From Streptomyces griseoflavus (lineage in GTDB: Bacteria; Actinomycetota; Actinomycetes; Streptomycetales; Streptomycetaceae), in NCBI RefSeq assembly GCF_014649995.1, contig NZ_BMUC01000012.1:49673-113672 (forward strand): a stretch of DNA of 64,000 nt, written 5' to 3'. Under the pieces are notes generated by a model. That model saw only the letters and a list, made by a program, of their open reading frames with translations. It ran no database searches and was not told the origin of the DNA. A program made the translations under genes and the position numbers. Shown here one piece after another: positions 17,260-26,384 of this stretch. Each line of letters opens with the position of its first letter. Within the stretch, counting starts at the first letter, position 1.

Positions 17260-17987
17260 TCGGTCGAGTGGGCCAGGCGGGTGAAGGTCCTGGCGTCGGT
17301 GACGGCTGCCGCGTTCGGGTCGTTGTTGAAGTAGGCGTGGACGTCCTCGTCCGCGGGCCAGGTCGTGGCGATGCGGTCGAGCCAGGTGCGCAGGGACTGC
17401 CGGCCGTAGTGGGGCCAGGGGCGGGCCCGGCCCTGGTGGAAGCGCACGTAGCCCCAGTCGGCGGTGCGCCACAGCGGGGTCGCGGGACGGGACAGCACGT
17501 CGGCCCAGCACAGGGCGGCGCCCCGGGACTCCAGCACGGCGCGGACCTGCGGTGTCCACCAGGACGGGTGGCGCGGCTCGACCGCGACCCGGACGGAGGC
17601 CGGGAAAAGCCGCAGACACGCGCGCAGCAGCACCGGGTCGGCCCGGAGCGTGGGCGGGAGCTGGAGGAGGACCGGGCCGAGCCGGTCACCCAGCCCCGCC
17701 GCGCGGCTCATCAGGCGTTCCACGGGCTCCTCGGGCTCGCGCAGCCGTCTGACGTGCGTCAGGTAGCGGCTCGCCTTGACCGCGACGACGAAACCCGGCG
17801 GGGTGCGCTCCCGCCAGGACACGAAGGTCTCCCGGGACGGCAGCCGGTAGAAGGCGTTGTTGATCTCGACCGTGGCGAAGTGCGCCGTGTACTCCTCCAG
17901 CCAGAGCCGCACCGGAAGCCCGGCCGGGTACAGCACTCCGCGCCAGTCCTTGTACTGCCACCCCGACGTCCCGACGAACAGGGTCAT
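17211..17987 (-). CDS. DUF72 family protein (TIM-barrel)
   Basis: 258-aa DUF72 (YecE-like) protein: LFVGTSGWQYKDWRGVLYP at the start, TVEINNAFYRLPS, LLQLPP, VEPRHPSWW and DVHAYFNNDPNAAAV are family signatures. Function unsettled; TIM-barrel fold predicted. The gene follows the AAA ATPase by 16 bp on the same strand and is probably its operon partner. The last 15 or so residues (TAPPRARGTTRQA) are encoded by an invading extragenic repeat rather than conserved sequence. Confidence 0.88.
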   Translation of the reverse strand: MTLFVGTSGWQYKDWRGVLYPAGLPVRLWLEEYTAHFATVEINNAFYRLPSRETFVSWRERTPPGFVVAVKASRYLTHVRRLREPEEPVERLMSRAAGLGDRLGPVLLQLPPTLRADPVLLRACLRLFPASVRVAVEPRHPSWWTPQVRAVLESRGAALCWADVLSRPATPLWRTADWGYVRFHQGRARPWPHYGRQSLRTWLDRIATTWPADEDVHAYFNNDPNAAAVTDARTFTRLAHSTDLTTAPPRARGTTRQA

Positions 17988-18003
17988 AGACCCATCAAAA
18001 CAC

Positions 18004-19098
18004 CTACAGGTACAGGCCCGCGTCCGCGTCCCCGCGCGGTTCCGGGAGCGCCGTCGGGGACGTGCCCCGGCGCAGGGCGTACAGCTCGGCCAGTGTCGCG
18101 CCCTCGCGTCCGACGCCCTCCTCGCGGCCCAGCCAGTCCACCGCCTCGGTACGGGTCAGCCGGCCGACCTCGATCCGGGCGAGGCAGCGGCCGGGGCGGA
18201 CCACGGCCGGGTGCAGGCGTTCCAGATCCTCGTTGGTGGTGACCCCCACCAGGACGTTGCGGCCCTGGCCGAGCAGACCGTCCGTCAGGTTCAGCAGCCG
18301 GGACAGCGCCTGGCCGGCGGTGTGCTTGGCCTCGCCGCGGATCAGCTCGTCGCAGTCCTCCAGGAGCAGCAGCCGCCAGCGGCCCTTGCCCGCCGCGTCC
18401 TCCTCGCCGATCGCGATGTCCATCAGGTAGCCGACGTCGGAGAAGAGCCGCTCCGGGTCCAGGACGCAGTCCACCTGGCACCAGTCGCGCCAGGAGCGGG
18501 CCAGAGTGCGCAGCGCGGAGGTCTTGCCGGTGCCCGGCGGGCCGTGCAGCAGGAGCAGCCGGCCCGCGATGTCCTCGGGCGTGGTCTTCATCAGGCGGTC
18601 CATGGCGTCCGCCACCGGCGCGGTGTAGTTGGGGCGGATCTCCTCCCAGGTGCCCGCCGAGATCTGCCGGGTGGTGCGGTGGGGGCCGCGGCGCGGGGAG
18701 ACGTACCAGAAGCCCATGGTGACGTTCTCCGGCTGGGGTTCGGGCTCGTCGGCCGCGCCGTCGGTGGCCTCCTCCAGGACCAGCGCCGCCAGTTCGTCGC
18801 TGATCGCGGTGACCGTGACGTCGGCGCCCCGGTTCCAGCGGGACACCAGCAGCGTCCAGCCGTCGCCCTCGGCCAGGGTGGCGCTGCGGTCGTCGTCCCT
18901 GGCGATCCGCAGCACCCGCGCGCCCGCGGGCAGCAGGGTCGCGCCGGAGCGCACGCGGTCGATGTTGACGGCGTGCGAGTACGGCTGCTCGCCCGTCGCG
19001 AAGCGGCCGAGGAACAGCGCGTCGACGACGTCCGACGGGGAGTCGCTGTCGTCGACGTTGAGCCGGATCGGCAGTGCGTCGTGCGGTTGCGCGGACAT
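18004..19098 (-). CDS. DUF5925 / AAA-family ATPase
   Basis: 364-aa protein. The N-terminal half (residues 1-150) matches the actinobacterial DUF5925 domain that precedes AAA modules. The C-terminal AAA domain has Walker A LLLHGPPGTGKTSAL, Walker B WRLLLLEDCDEL, a sensor-1 VGVTTNEDL and an arginine-bearing VVRPGRCLARIEVG. The start ATG gives MSAQPHDALP; an upstream in-frame start is less likely. Probably an unfoldase or remodelling ATPase acting on an unknown client, possibly with the downstream DUF72 protein. Confidence 0.87.
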   Translation of the reverse strand: MSAQPHDALPIRLNVDDSDSPSDVVDALFLGRFATGEQPYSHAVNIDRVRSGATLLPAGARVLRIARDDDRSATLAEGDGWTLLVSRWNRGADVTVTAISDELAALVLEEATDGAADEPEPQPENVTMGFWYVSPRRGPHRTTRQISAGTWEEIRPNYTAPVADAMDRLMKTTPEDIAGRLLLLHGPPGTGKTSALRTLARSWRDWCQVDCVLDPERLFSDVGYLMDIAIGEEDAAGKGRWRLLLLEDCDELIRGEAKHTAGQALSRLLNLTDGLLGQGRNVLVGVTTNEDLERLHPAVVRPGRCLARIEVGRLTRTEAVDWLGREEGVGREGATLAELYALRRGTSPTALPEPRGDADAGLYL

Positions 19099-19149
19099 GC
19101 CGCCATGATCGGTCACCGGGGCGCGGCGTGCACCCGATTTCCCCGGTGG

Positions 19150-19180
19150 CGCCCCCGGCCGCCCGGAGCGGCCGGGGGCG
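19150..19180 (-). terminator. Terminator of the GT2-GT2-deacetylase operon
   Basis: Perfect 12-bp inverted repeat CGCCCCCGGCCG / CGGCCGGGGGCG with a 7-nt loop, immediately downstream of the deacetylase stop codon. Confidence 0.8.
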
Positions 19181-19181
19181 T

Positions 19182-19982
19182 TCACTCCCGCGGGCGGCCG
19201 GTCAGCCGCGCGGCCTGCCGGGTGCGGCGCACCATCGCGTATCCCTTGGTCAGGGCGCGGTCCCGGGCGAAGACGCGGGTGAGGGAGCGCCCCTCCACCA
19301 GCCGCTCGAAGTCGGCGGCGGACGTGGACCGGCGCACCGTCACGCGCCGCAGTGCGTACGGCCCCTGGGCACGCCGGGCCAGGCCGTTGCCGACGGCGAG
19401 GGCCTGGGCGTACCCGGTCTCCCGCACCGCCTCGCGCACCCGGCGGCTGGAGTAGCCGAAGGGGTACGCGAACGAGGCGGGTACGGTGCCCAGCCGGTCG
19501 GAGACGATCTCCTTGGACAGGATCAGCTCGGACCGCAGCCGGTTCTCGTCGAGCCGGTCGAGCTGCGGGTGGCTGTGGCTGTGCCCGCCGATCTCCACTC
19601 CGGCGCCCGCGAGGTCGCGCACCTGGTCCCAGTCGAGCATGGTGTCCGGGCCGCCGCCGTTGTCGTGCGGCCCGCGCAGCCAGCCGGTGGTGACGAACAC
19701 GGTGGCCGGGAAGCCGTGCCCGGCCAGCACGGGCAGGGCGTGGCGGTGCACCCCCTCGTAGCCGTCGTCGAACGTGACCAGGACCGGCCGCGCGGGCAGC
19801 GGCCGGCCCGAACGCCAGTGGGCGGCCAGTGCGGCGGTGGTGACGGGGGTGAGGCCCCGGTCGGCGATCACCGCCATCTGCGCGGCGAACGCCTCCGGGG
19901 TCACGGACAGCGCGCGGGTCGCCTCGTTCGGGCGGGCCGACACGGCGTGGTACATGAGGACCGGCACGCGCACGTCAGTCAC
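19182..19982 (-). CDS. Polysaccharide deacetylase (NodB domain)
   Basis: 266-aa carbohydrate esterase family 4 enzyme. GTG start in a GTGA overlap with the upstream glycosyltransferase. NodB motif 1 is VLVTFDDGYEG (catalytic base and metal Asp), motif 2 is GGHSHSHPQL (two metal His), and motif 3 is SFAYPFGYSS. It removes N-acetyl groups from a glycan. No signal peptide is evident, so it may act on a cytoplasmic or membrane-linked precursor. Third gene of a coupled operon with two GT2 enzymes. Confidence 0.9.
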   Translation of the reverse strand: MTDVRVPVLMYHAVSARPNEATRALSVTPEAFAAQMAVIADRGLTPVTTAALAAHWRSGRPLPARPVLVTFDDGYEGVHRHALPVLAGHGFPATVFVTTGWLRGPHDNGGGPDTMLDWDQVRDLAGAGVEIGGHSHSHPQLDRLDENRLRSELILSKEIVSDRLGTVPASFAYPFGYSSRRVREAVRETGYAQALAVGNGLARRAQGPYALRRVTVRRSTSAADFERLVEGRSLTRVFARDRALTKGYAMVRRTRQAARLTGRPRE

Positions 19983-20977
19983 GGCCGCCGCCCCTTCCCG
20001 GCGGGCACCACGGGGAAGGTGACCCCGCCCCGTCCGGCCCGCACGCTGCCCACCAGGTAGCCGCCGGCCGCCGTGAGCACCCCGGTGACGATCGCGCCCG
20101 CGCGGCCCGCGCCGCCCGGGCGGCCGAGCAGGGCGTCGCGCAGTCCCCGCGCCACCCCGGCCGGCAGCACCCGGGTGGTGTACCGGCGTTCGGACTCCAG
20201 TCCCTTGCGCGCGCCGACGCTGCGGGCGACCAGCGCCTTGGACAGGCCCTCGGCGTAGGTCCGGGTACGGAAGTAGCGGAACCGCTCGCGGGCCTCGGGC
20301 ACCCGGTGGTGGATCACCGCGCGGTCGTCGATCAGCAGGACCGCGTCGGGCCGGGCGCGGCTGAGGCGGATGCACAGTTCCGTCTCCTCACCGCCCAGCG
20401 GGCGTCTGTCGCCGTCGCGTCCGATGCCGGTGGCGAAGCCGCCCGCCGCGTCGAAGGCCTCGCGTCGGAAGGAGGCGTTGCCGCCGAGGACGTTGCGCAC
20501 CCGCACCCGGCCGCGCGGCAGGCCCCGGTAGGTGCAGCCCACCACCCAGTCGAACTCCTCGGGGAACCAGCCGGGCCGGCGGCCCGACGCCCAGACCGGC
20601 TCGGTGCGCCCGCCGACCGCCATCACGCGCGGATCGGCGTACGCGTCGGCGAAGTGCCTCAGCCAGTCGCGTTCGGCCACGGCGTCGTCGTCGAGGAAGG
20701 CGACGACCTCCCCGCGCGAGGCGGCGATTCCGGTGTTGCGGCCGGCGGACAGGCCGCGGGGGCCCGCGTTGGCGAGCACCCGCACCTGGCCGGTCCCCTC
20801 GTACTCCTTGCCCAGACGGTCCAGGAGGGCCTGGTTGTGGTCGACGACCAGCAGGGTCTCCAGGGCCGGCCGTGACTGCGCCCGGACCGAGGCGACCGCA
20901 GCGAGGACGTCCTCCCAGCGGTCCTCGGTGTAGGCGCAGATCACGACCGAGACGCCCGGGGTGCCGGGATCGCTCAC
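19979..20977 (-). CDS. Glycosyltransferase family 2
   Basis: 332-aa GT-A enzyme: GVSVVICAYTEDRW (nucleotide-sugar strand), LLVVDHNQ, and the DXD-type FLDDDAVAERDWL. GGNASFRREAF and GGEETELCIRLS are acceptor-site motifs of GT2 enzymes. Starts at GTG inside a GTGA overlap with the upstream GT2 gene, and overlaps the deacetylase the same way. A C-terminal hydrophobic stretch near ILTAAGGYLVGSVRAG may associate with the membrane. Donor sugar unknown. Confidence 0.88.
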   Translation of the reverse strand: MSDPGTPGVSVVICAYTEDRWEDVLAAVASVRAQSRPALETLLVVDHNQALLDRLGKEYEGTGQVRVLANAGPRGLSAGRNTGIAASRGEVVAFLDDDAVAERDWLRHFADAYADPRVMAVGGRTEPVWASGRRPGWFPEEFDWVVGCTYRGLPRGRVRVRNVLGGNASFRREAFDAAGGFATGIGRDGDRRPLGGEETELCIRLSRARPDAVLLIDDRAVIHHRVPEARERFRYFRTRTYAEGLSKALVARSVGARKGLESERRYTTRVLPAGVARGLRDALLGRPGGAGRAGAIVTGVLTAAGGYLVGSVRAGRGGVTFPVVPAGKGRRP

Positions 20978-21795
20978 GACACCTTCGCCCGGCCCGTGTC
21001 GAGCAGCGGGGAGTGGTGCGGGCGGCGGCGCAGCGCACGCCGGTTGGACCGCTCCCGGAGGATCACTCTGAGCACCCGGAACCCGTCGCGCACGGCGCGC
21101 AGATTGCTCGTGCCGTGGATGCGCAGGTACTCGTGGCTGGGGATCTCCTGCACCTTCAGTCCGGCCTTGACGACCCGGATGTTCATCAGGGTCTCGACCT
21201 CGAAACCGGTGCAGTCGAGGTCGATCCTGTCCAGGCAGTGCCGCCAGAAGGCGTTGTAGCCGTAGCAGAGGTCGGTGTACCGCGCGCCGAACTTGCGGTT
21301 GACCACGGCGCACAGCACCCGGTTGCCGAGCTTGCGGACGAAGGTCATGTCGTCGGTGCCGCCGCCGTTGGCGAAGCGGGAGCCCTTGGCGAAGTCCGCG
21401 CCGGAGACCAGCGCGGAGACGTAGCTGACGATCTCGTTGCCGTCCGCCGAACCGTCCGCGTCGACCATCACGACGATGTCGCCGGTGCAGGCCTCGAACC
21501 CGGCGCGCAGTGCGTCCCCCTTGCCCTTGCCGCGCTGTCCGACGACCTTCACGTCGGACCGCAGTTCGCGGGCCACCTCGACGGTGCCGTCGGTGGAGTT
21601 GCCGTCGACCAGGATCACTTCGTGGATCCAGTCGGGAAGCGTCTTGAAGACGTACGGCAGGTTCTCCGCCTCGTTCATGGCCGGTATCACCACGCTCACC
21701 GGTGGCGCGATGGCCAGGTGCGAGGAGACGGGCCGGTACGTCCGGGCGGCCGGCGGATCCTGGTCCGCGGTCGCCGGCTGCAGTACGGAGCTCAT
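20974..21795 (-). CDS. Glycosyltransferase family 2 (polyprenyl-phosphate glycosyltransferase type)
   Basis: 273-aa GT2, first gene of the operon. Signatures: PPVSVVIPAMNEAENLPYV, VILVDGNSTDGT, DIVVMVDADGSADG (metal-binding DXD) and TGFEVETLMNIRV. This arrangement matches DPM1/GtrB-like enzymes that load a sugar onto polyprenyl phosphate. No transmembrane tail is visible. ATG start with GAGAGGGA upstream. Together the three genes could make, extend and deacetylate a surface glycan; the product is unknown. Confidence 0.88.
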   Translation of the reverse strand: MSSVLQPATADQDPPAARTYRPVSSHLAIAPPVSVVIPAMNEAENLPYVFKTLPDWIHEVILVDGNSTDGTVEVARELRSDVKVVGQRGKGKGDALRAGFEACTGDIVVMVDADGSADGNEIVSYVSALVSGADFAKGSRFANGGGTDDMTFVRKLGNRVLCAVVNRKFGARYTDLCYGYNAFWRHCLDRIDLDCTGFEVETLMNIRVVKAGLKVQEIPSHEYLRIHGTSNLRAVRDGFRVLRVILRERSNRRALRRRPHHSPLLDTGRAKVS

Positions 21796-22396
21796 GAGTC
21801 AGGTCCCTCTCGTCCGGCGGACCGCCCGCCCCTCGGGCGGCCCGGCTGTTCGTCCGGTTCGAAAGGGGGGTTGTTCTCACCCCACGGCACGGCGGAAGGA
21901 ACCACCGTGCACGCCGGGTGAGTTGGCAGAACTGATCGGCCGCGGACATCGCGGCCGTCCGCGCGGCACGGCTCGGCCACCGTTGCGGTCACCGAGCACG
22001 GCACCCCCCTACCGCGCCCCGCGCCGGCACCTCGCGGTTCCGAGCCCTCCCCTGAAGCCGCGTACAGACGGACCGATGCGGGTGAGATGTATGACGGTAT
22101 TGACGATTGACGCCGTATGGCAAGACCTGGAAAGGAACCTCACGCTTTCGCGGGTTTGGCCGTCCCAGGTACCTCTTGCCCGGATTTTCGTGTCTGCATG
22201 GCCGACTTTGCCCCCTGAAGCGTCGGATGCCGGGCTTCAATGTGGCCTACCCCGTTGGGGGCGTCAAGAGCAGAAAGTCCCTACGGCCGGATTTCGTCCA
22301 GGGTTGAATCAGTAACAGTTTTGGCATGAACACTTCCAGTCAACACGCGTAGTTGATACGACGGTTGCGGCAGAGATCCTGCTCAAGGGAGGTTCC
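21796..22396. other. 600-bp intergenic region with a low-GC leader before the esterase gene
   Basis: No convincing ORF. The left 250 bp contains the GT2 operon promoter region. From about 22085 to 22396 base composition drops well below the surroundings. TTGACG occurs twice close together near 22100, and TCAAC-N7-GTTGA forms an inverted repeat at 22340-22356. The length and structure suggest a regulated promoter or structured leader for the esterase. Confidence 0.5.
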
Positions 22397-23200
22397 ATGA
22401 GACGTTCCCGACTTCTGCTCTTCCTCGGCACGCTCCTCCTCGCCGGCACCACCGCCCTCACCGGGGCCGCCGCCGCCCAGGCGTCCCCCCAGGCCGCCGG
22501 CGGCTATGTGGCGCTGGGCGACTCCTACTCCTCCGGTGTCGGCGCCGGCAGCTACACCGCCGAGAGCGGCGACTGCAAGCGCAGCACGAAGGCCTACCCC
22601 TACCTCTGGCAGGCCGCCAACTCACCCTCGTCCTTCGACTTCGAGGCCTGCTCGGGTGCCCGCACGGGTGATGTCCTCTCCGGACAGCTCGGCACGCTCT
22701 CCACCGCCACCGGCCTGGTGTCGATCAGCGTCGGCGGCAACGACGCCGGATTCGCCGACGTCATGACGACCTGTGTGCTCCAGTCCGACAGCACCTGCCT
22801 CAACCGGATCGCCACCGCGCGGGCGTACGTCGAGTCCACGCTGCCCGGCAGGCTCGACAGCGTCTACTCGGCCATCCGTGACCGCGCGCCGAACGCCGAG
22901 GTCGTCGTGCTCGGCTACCCCCGCTTCTACAAGCTCGGCACCTTCTGCGTCGGTCTCTCCGAGACCAAGCGGAAGGCGGTCAACGACGCCGCCGACCTCC
23001 TCGACAACGCCATCGCCCAGCGCGCCAGGGCGCATGGCTTCACCTTCGGCGACGTCCGCACCACCTTCACCGGTCACGAGATCTGCTCCGGCAACTCCTG
23101 GCTGCACAGCGTGGACTGGCTCAACATCGGCAACTCGTACCACCCGAAGGCCGCCGGCCAGTCGGGCGGCTACCTGCCGGTGCTCGACGCGGCGGCCTGA
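22397..23200 (+). CDS. Secreted GDSL/SGNH esterase-lipase
   Basis: 267-aa extracellular SGNH hydrolase close to the characterised Streptomyces GDSL lipases. GGGAGG precedes the ATG. Signal peptide LLLFLGTLLLAGTTAL ends near AAAQASP. Block I is VALGDSYSSG (nucleophile Ser), block III SVGGNDAGF, and block V SYHPKAAGQ (catalytic His). Six cysteines could form the three disulfides known in the family. The stop lies 4 bp from the stop of the convergent kinase gene. Confidence 0.93.
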   Translation: MRRSRLLLFLGTLLLAGTTALTGAAAAQASPQAAGGYVALGDSYSSGVGAGSYTAESGDCKRSTKAYPYLWQAANSPSSFDFEACSGARTGDVLSGQLGTLSTATGLVSISVGGNDAGFADVMTTCVLQSDSTCLNRIATARAYVESTLPGRLDSVYSAIRDRAPNAEVVVLGYPRFYKLGTFCVGLSETKRKAVNDAADLLDNAIAQRARAHGFTFGDVRTTFTGHEICSGNSWLHSVDWLNIGNSYHPKAAGQSGGYLPVLDAAA

Positions 23201-23204
23201 TCCC

Positions 23205-24836
23205 TCAGGACCCCTCGCCGTCCGGACCGGAGGGAGAAGCGGAGGCCCCGCCCGTCGGGGCCTCCGTCTCGCACGTCACCGAGAACGGCACCGTCTTCGA
23301 GGTGGTGCGCACCGGCTCACGGACCTCGACACCGATCCCGCTCTCGAAGGTCCCGCTCTCCGCGTACGCCGTCACGGTCACCGTGTCCCGCTTCGCCCGC
23401 CCGCCCCCTTCGGGGAACGACAGCGTCCGCCAGCCCGGATCGGTCACCGAGCCGTCCTCCGCCACCCACCGGTAGGACACCTCGGCGGGCAGCCGTCCCA
23501 CGGTGAACGTCGCCGTGAACGCGGGCGCCCGCTCACCCGGCGGCGGACAGCCCCCGGAGTACTCCGTGCGCGCGCCGGTCACCGTCACCGACACGGTCTG
23601 CGGCGGGGGAGTGCTCTCCTCCCCGCTCTCCTCCTCCGTGCTGGGGGCCGGGTCCGGGGCCGGGTCCTCCGTCTCCGGTGTGCCACCGCCGGTCCCGCCG
23701 CCGGTCCGCGCGGGCGAACTCGCCCCGCCGCCGGTGTTCTTGCCCCCGGGCCCGCCGTCCCCCCGGTCGAGGAGCGCGTACGTCAGCCCGGCCAGCGCCA
23801 GGGCCAGGACGACCGCGCCCACGATCAGGACGACGGCACCGCGCCGGTCGCGCCCCGGGCGGGTGACCGCGGTGGCGTGCGTGCTCGTGACCGGCGCCGG
23901 GGGAGCGGACGGGAACGCCGTCTCCGGGTGTGGCCGCGGAACCGCGGCCACCGTGGGGGCGTACGGTCCCGGACGCGCCGTGCCCCCGCCCGGCGCGCCC
24001 CCCGCGCCGATGACCCGCAGCTCCTCCTGCGCCCGCTCCGCCGGCAGCCGCCCGGCCGGATCCTTGCGCAGCAGTCCCTCGATCACCGGGGCGAGCGGAC
24101 CCGCCCGGCGCGGTGGTGGCGGTTCCTCGTCCACGATCGCCCGCAGGGTGCTCAGCGGGGTGTCGTGCCGGAAGGGCGAGACGCCCTCCACCGCCGCGTA
24201 CAGCAGCACACCGAGCGACCACAGGTCCGACGCGGGTCCCGGTGTCCGCCCCAGCGCGCGCTCCGGGGCGAGGAACTCGGGCGACCCGACGACCTCCCCC
24301 GTCATGGTCAGCGCGGAACTGCCCTCGACGGTGGCGATCCCGAAGTCGGTGAGCACGACCCGCCCGTCGTTCGCGATCAGGACGTTCGCCGGTTTCACGT
24401 CCCGGTGCAGCACCCCCGCGGCGTGCGCCGCCCGCAGCGCGGCGAGCACCTCCGCCCCCACCTGCGCGGCCCGCCGCGGCGGGAGCGGACCCTCGGCCTC
24501 CAGCACCTCGGCGAGGGAGAGACCGCGGACCAGCTCCATGACGATCCACGGACGCCCGTCCTCGGTCGCCACGTCGTACACCGTCACCACGGTGCGGTCG
24601 GCGACCCGGGCCGCCGCCCACGCCTCCCGCTCCAGACGGGCGTACATCCGCTCGACGTCGGACGCCGGCAGCCCGGCCGGGGCGCGCACCTCCTTGACGG
24701 CGACCTCGCGGTGCAACAATTCGTCGCGGGCCCGCCACACCGTGCCCATCCCGCCCTCGCCCAGCCGCGACAGCAGCCGGTAGCGGCCCGCGATCACCCG
24801 CTCACCGCCCGGTTCTTCGGACACCGCGCCCCCCAT
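23205..24836 (-). CDS. Membrane Ser/Thr protein kinase (PknB-like)
   Basis: 543-aa Hanks-type kinase. Glycine loop LGEGGMGTVW, catalytic Lys in EVAVKEV, HRDVKPANVL and DFGIA activation loop. The cytoplasmic kinase domain covers residues 18-280. A Pro-rich juxtamembrane segment leads to one transmembrane helix (VLIVGAVVLALALAGLTYAL, near 335-355). Outside lie a Gly/Ser/Glu/Pro linker and a beta-rich Ig-like domain with two or so cysteines, not PASTA repeats, so the signal sensed differs from PknB. An 11-bp hairpin at 23240-23266 within its 3' end may terminate the convergent gene. Confidence 0.92.
   Translation of the reverse strand: MGGAVSEEPGGERVIAGRYRLLSRLGEGGMGTVWRARDELLHREVAVKEVRAPAGLPASDVERMYARLEREAWAAARVADRTVVTVYDVATEDGRPWIVMELVRGLSLAEVLEAEGPLPPRRAAQVGAEVLAALRAAHAAGVLHRDVKPANVLIANDGRVVLTDFGIATVEGSSALTMTGEVVGSPEFLAPERALGRTPGPASDLWSLGVLLYAAVEGVSPFRHDTPLSTLRAIVDEEPPPPRRAGPLAPVIEGLLRKDPAGRLPAERAQEELRVIGAGGAPGGGTARPGPYAPTVAAVPRPHPETAFPSAPPAPVTSTHATAVTRPGRDRRGAVVLIVGAVVLALALAGLTYALLDRGDGGPGGKNTGGGASSPARTGGGTGGGTPETEDPAPDPAPSTEEESGEESTPPPQTVSVTVTGARTEYSGGCPPPGERAPAFTATFTVGRLPAEVSYRWVAEDGSVTDPGWRTLSFPEGGGRAKRDTVTVTAYAESGTFESGIGVEVREPVRTTSKTVPFSVTCETEAPTGGASASPSGPDGEGS
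23240..23266 (+). terminator. Putative terminator of the esterase gene embedded in the kinase coding end
   Basis: CGGAGGCCCCG / CGGGGCCTCCG, 11 bp perfect with a 5-nt loop, 40 bp after the esterase stop but inside the kinase reading frame. Confidence 0.5.
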
Positions 24837-24875
24837 CGCATCCGGGCGAATTCACCCTTTCCTCATGAAAGTAGC

Positions 24876-26384
24876 TCAGCCGAGTGCGGATGCCGCCCCC
24901 CTGAACACCAATCCGGCTCCCAGGGCCACGACGACGAACGCCGACCCGAGGGGCGCGCTTTGGCGCACCAGCGCGGCCCAGGGGGCGGCCGCCCAGCGGG
25001 GACGCCGGTCCAGCAGCCGGGACATGCCGCCGCCGGCCCTGACGACCGCGTACCCGGCCGCGGTGAGGGTGAGGGCCAGTCCGGCGCCGTAGGCGACGAC
25101 GAGCAGCAGCCCGAACCAGGCCTGTCCGAGGGCGGCGGCGCCGACCAGCACCACGACGGCGGACGGACTGGGCACCAGCCCGCCGGCGAAGCCGAGCAGG
25201 ATCGCGCCGCGCAGGGTGGGCGCCGTGGGATGGGTGTGGGTGCGACCGCCGTGGGTGTGCTCGACGTGACCGTGCGCGTGCGCGTGCGGGTGGCCGTGGG
25301 GGTGGGGGTGCGGGTGGTCGTGTGCGTGGGAGTGCGTGGGGTGGTGCGCCTGCTTCCGGAGGCGCAGGGCACGGCGTACGAGACCGGCGCCGGCCAGGGT
25401 GACCAGGACGCCGCTCGCGATGCCCAGCCAGGCGATCACCGAGGGCGCGGCGGCCGAACCGGCGGTGACCAGCAGGCCCAGGGCGACCACGCCGAGGGTG
25501 TGGGTGACCGTGACCGAGGCGGCCATGGGCAGGACGTCCCGCAGACGGGCCCCGCCCCCGCGGGCCGCCGCCGTCGCCGCCATCAGACTCTTGCCGTGGC
25601 CCGGTGCGAGCGCGTGCATCGCCCCGAGGAACACGGCGATCAGCAGGGCGGACGCGGCGAGGCCGACGGTCAGGTCCTGCCGGGCGACCAGGCCGTCGAG
25701 CGCGCGGGTCCAGCGGTCGGCGCCGCGCGGCAGCACCGAGGAGGCCGGCGCGTCCGGCTCCTCGGCCAGGGCGGGCCCGCCGGGCCGGACGCGCAGGTCC
25801 GCGGTGCTGGTGTCGGCGGGGGAGGAGAGCGACTGCGCGGGATACCGGGTCAGTTCGCGGGACGGCGACTCCGCGGGGACGTCCGAGTCGGTGAGGGTCG
25901 TACGGTCGCCCCGCGCGGTGATCTCCCGCCAGCCGGGCCCCGACGAGGCGCCCGCCTGCCGGAAGCCGACCCGGACCGCACCGCCCTTCGGCAGGGGCGC
26001 GGTCAGCCGGCACTCCACGCGCAGGGTGTCGAGCCCGGCCTGGCCGGGCCGCACCCGCGCGCGGGCATCGCGCACGGTCAGCGCGACCGCGCGGCCGTCG
26101 ACGCGCACGCCGCTGTCCCGCGCGGCGGCGGCACAACGCTCCCGGGCCCAGGCGCCCTGGCCCAGCCGTTCGATGTCCGGAGCCGCCTGGGTGGCCGGGA
26201 TCTCGGCGAGGTCCTCGACGTGGTGGACGCGGAGTTCACCGGGCGCGGCCACCAGCCCGTCGTAGCGGTTCACGGTGAAGTTGCCGAGCGGGTGCGCGCC
26301 CGCCGCCCCGGCCGGGGCCAGCGCCAGCGCGCAGGCGGCGGTGAGGACGGCGGCACCGGCGGCGACGCGACGGCGGGAGGTCAA
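24876..26384 (-). CDS. Nickel/cobalt exporter-like membrane protein (NicO/RcnA family)
   Basis: 502-aa protein with a signal-like N-terminus and an extracytoplasmic domain (about residues 30-240). The membrane part has the NicO motif MHALAPGHGKS, about six helices and a long His-rich loop (HPHPHPHGHPHAHAHGH region). NicO proteins transport Ni or Co, usually outward. TTG start overlaps the TPR gene stop as TTGA, so it is coupled to it. Last gene of the DUF4331-TPR-NicO operon. Metal identity and direction are inferred. Confidence 0.85.
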   Translation of the reverse strand: MTSRRRVAAGAAVLTAACALALAPAGAAGAHPLGNFTVNRYDGLVAAPGELRVHHVEDLAEIPATQAAPDIERLGQGAWARERCAAAARDSGVRVDGRAVALTVRDARARVRPGQAGLDTLRVECRLTAPLPKGGAVRVGFRQAGASSGPGWREITARGDRTTLTDSDVPAESPSRELTRYPAQSLSSPADTSTADLRVRPGGPALAEEPDAPASSVLPRGADRWTRALDGLVARQDLTVGLAASALLIAVFLGAMHALAPGHGKSLMAATAAARGGGARLRDVLPMAASVTVTHTLGVVALGLLVTAGSAAAPSVIAWLGIASGVLVTLAGAGLVRRALRLRKQAHHPTHSHAHDHPHPHPHGHPHAHAHGHVEHTHGGRTHTHPTAPTLRGAILLGFAGGLVPSPSAVVVLVGAAALGQAWFGLLLVVAYGAGLALTLTAAGYAVVRAGGGMSRLLDRRPRWAAAPWAALVRQSAPLGSAFVVVALGAGLVFRGAASALG

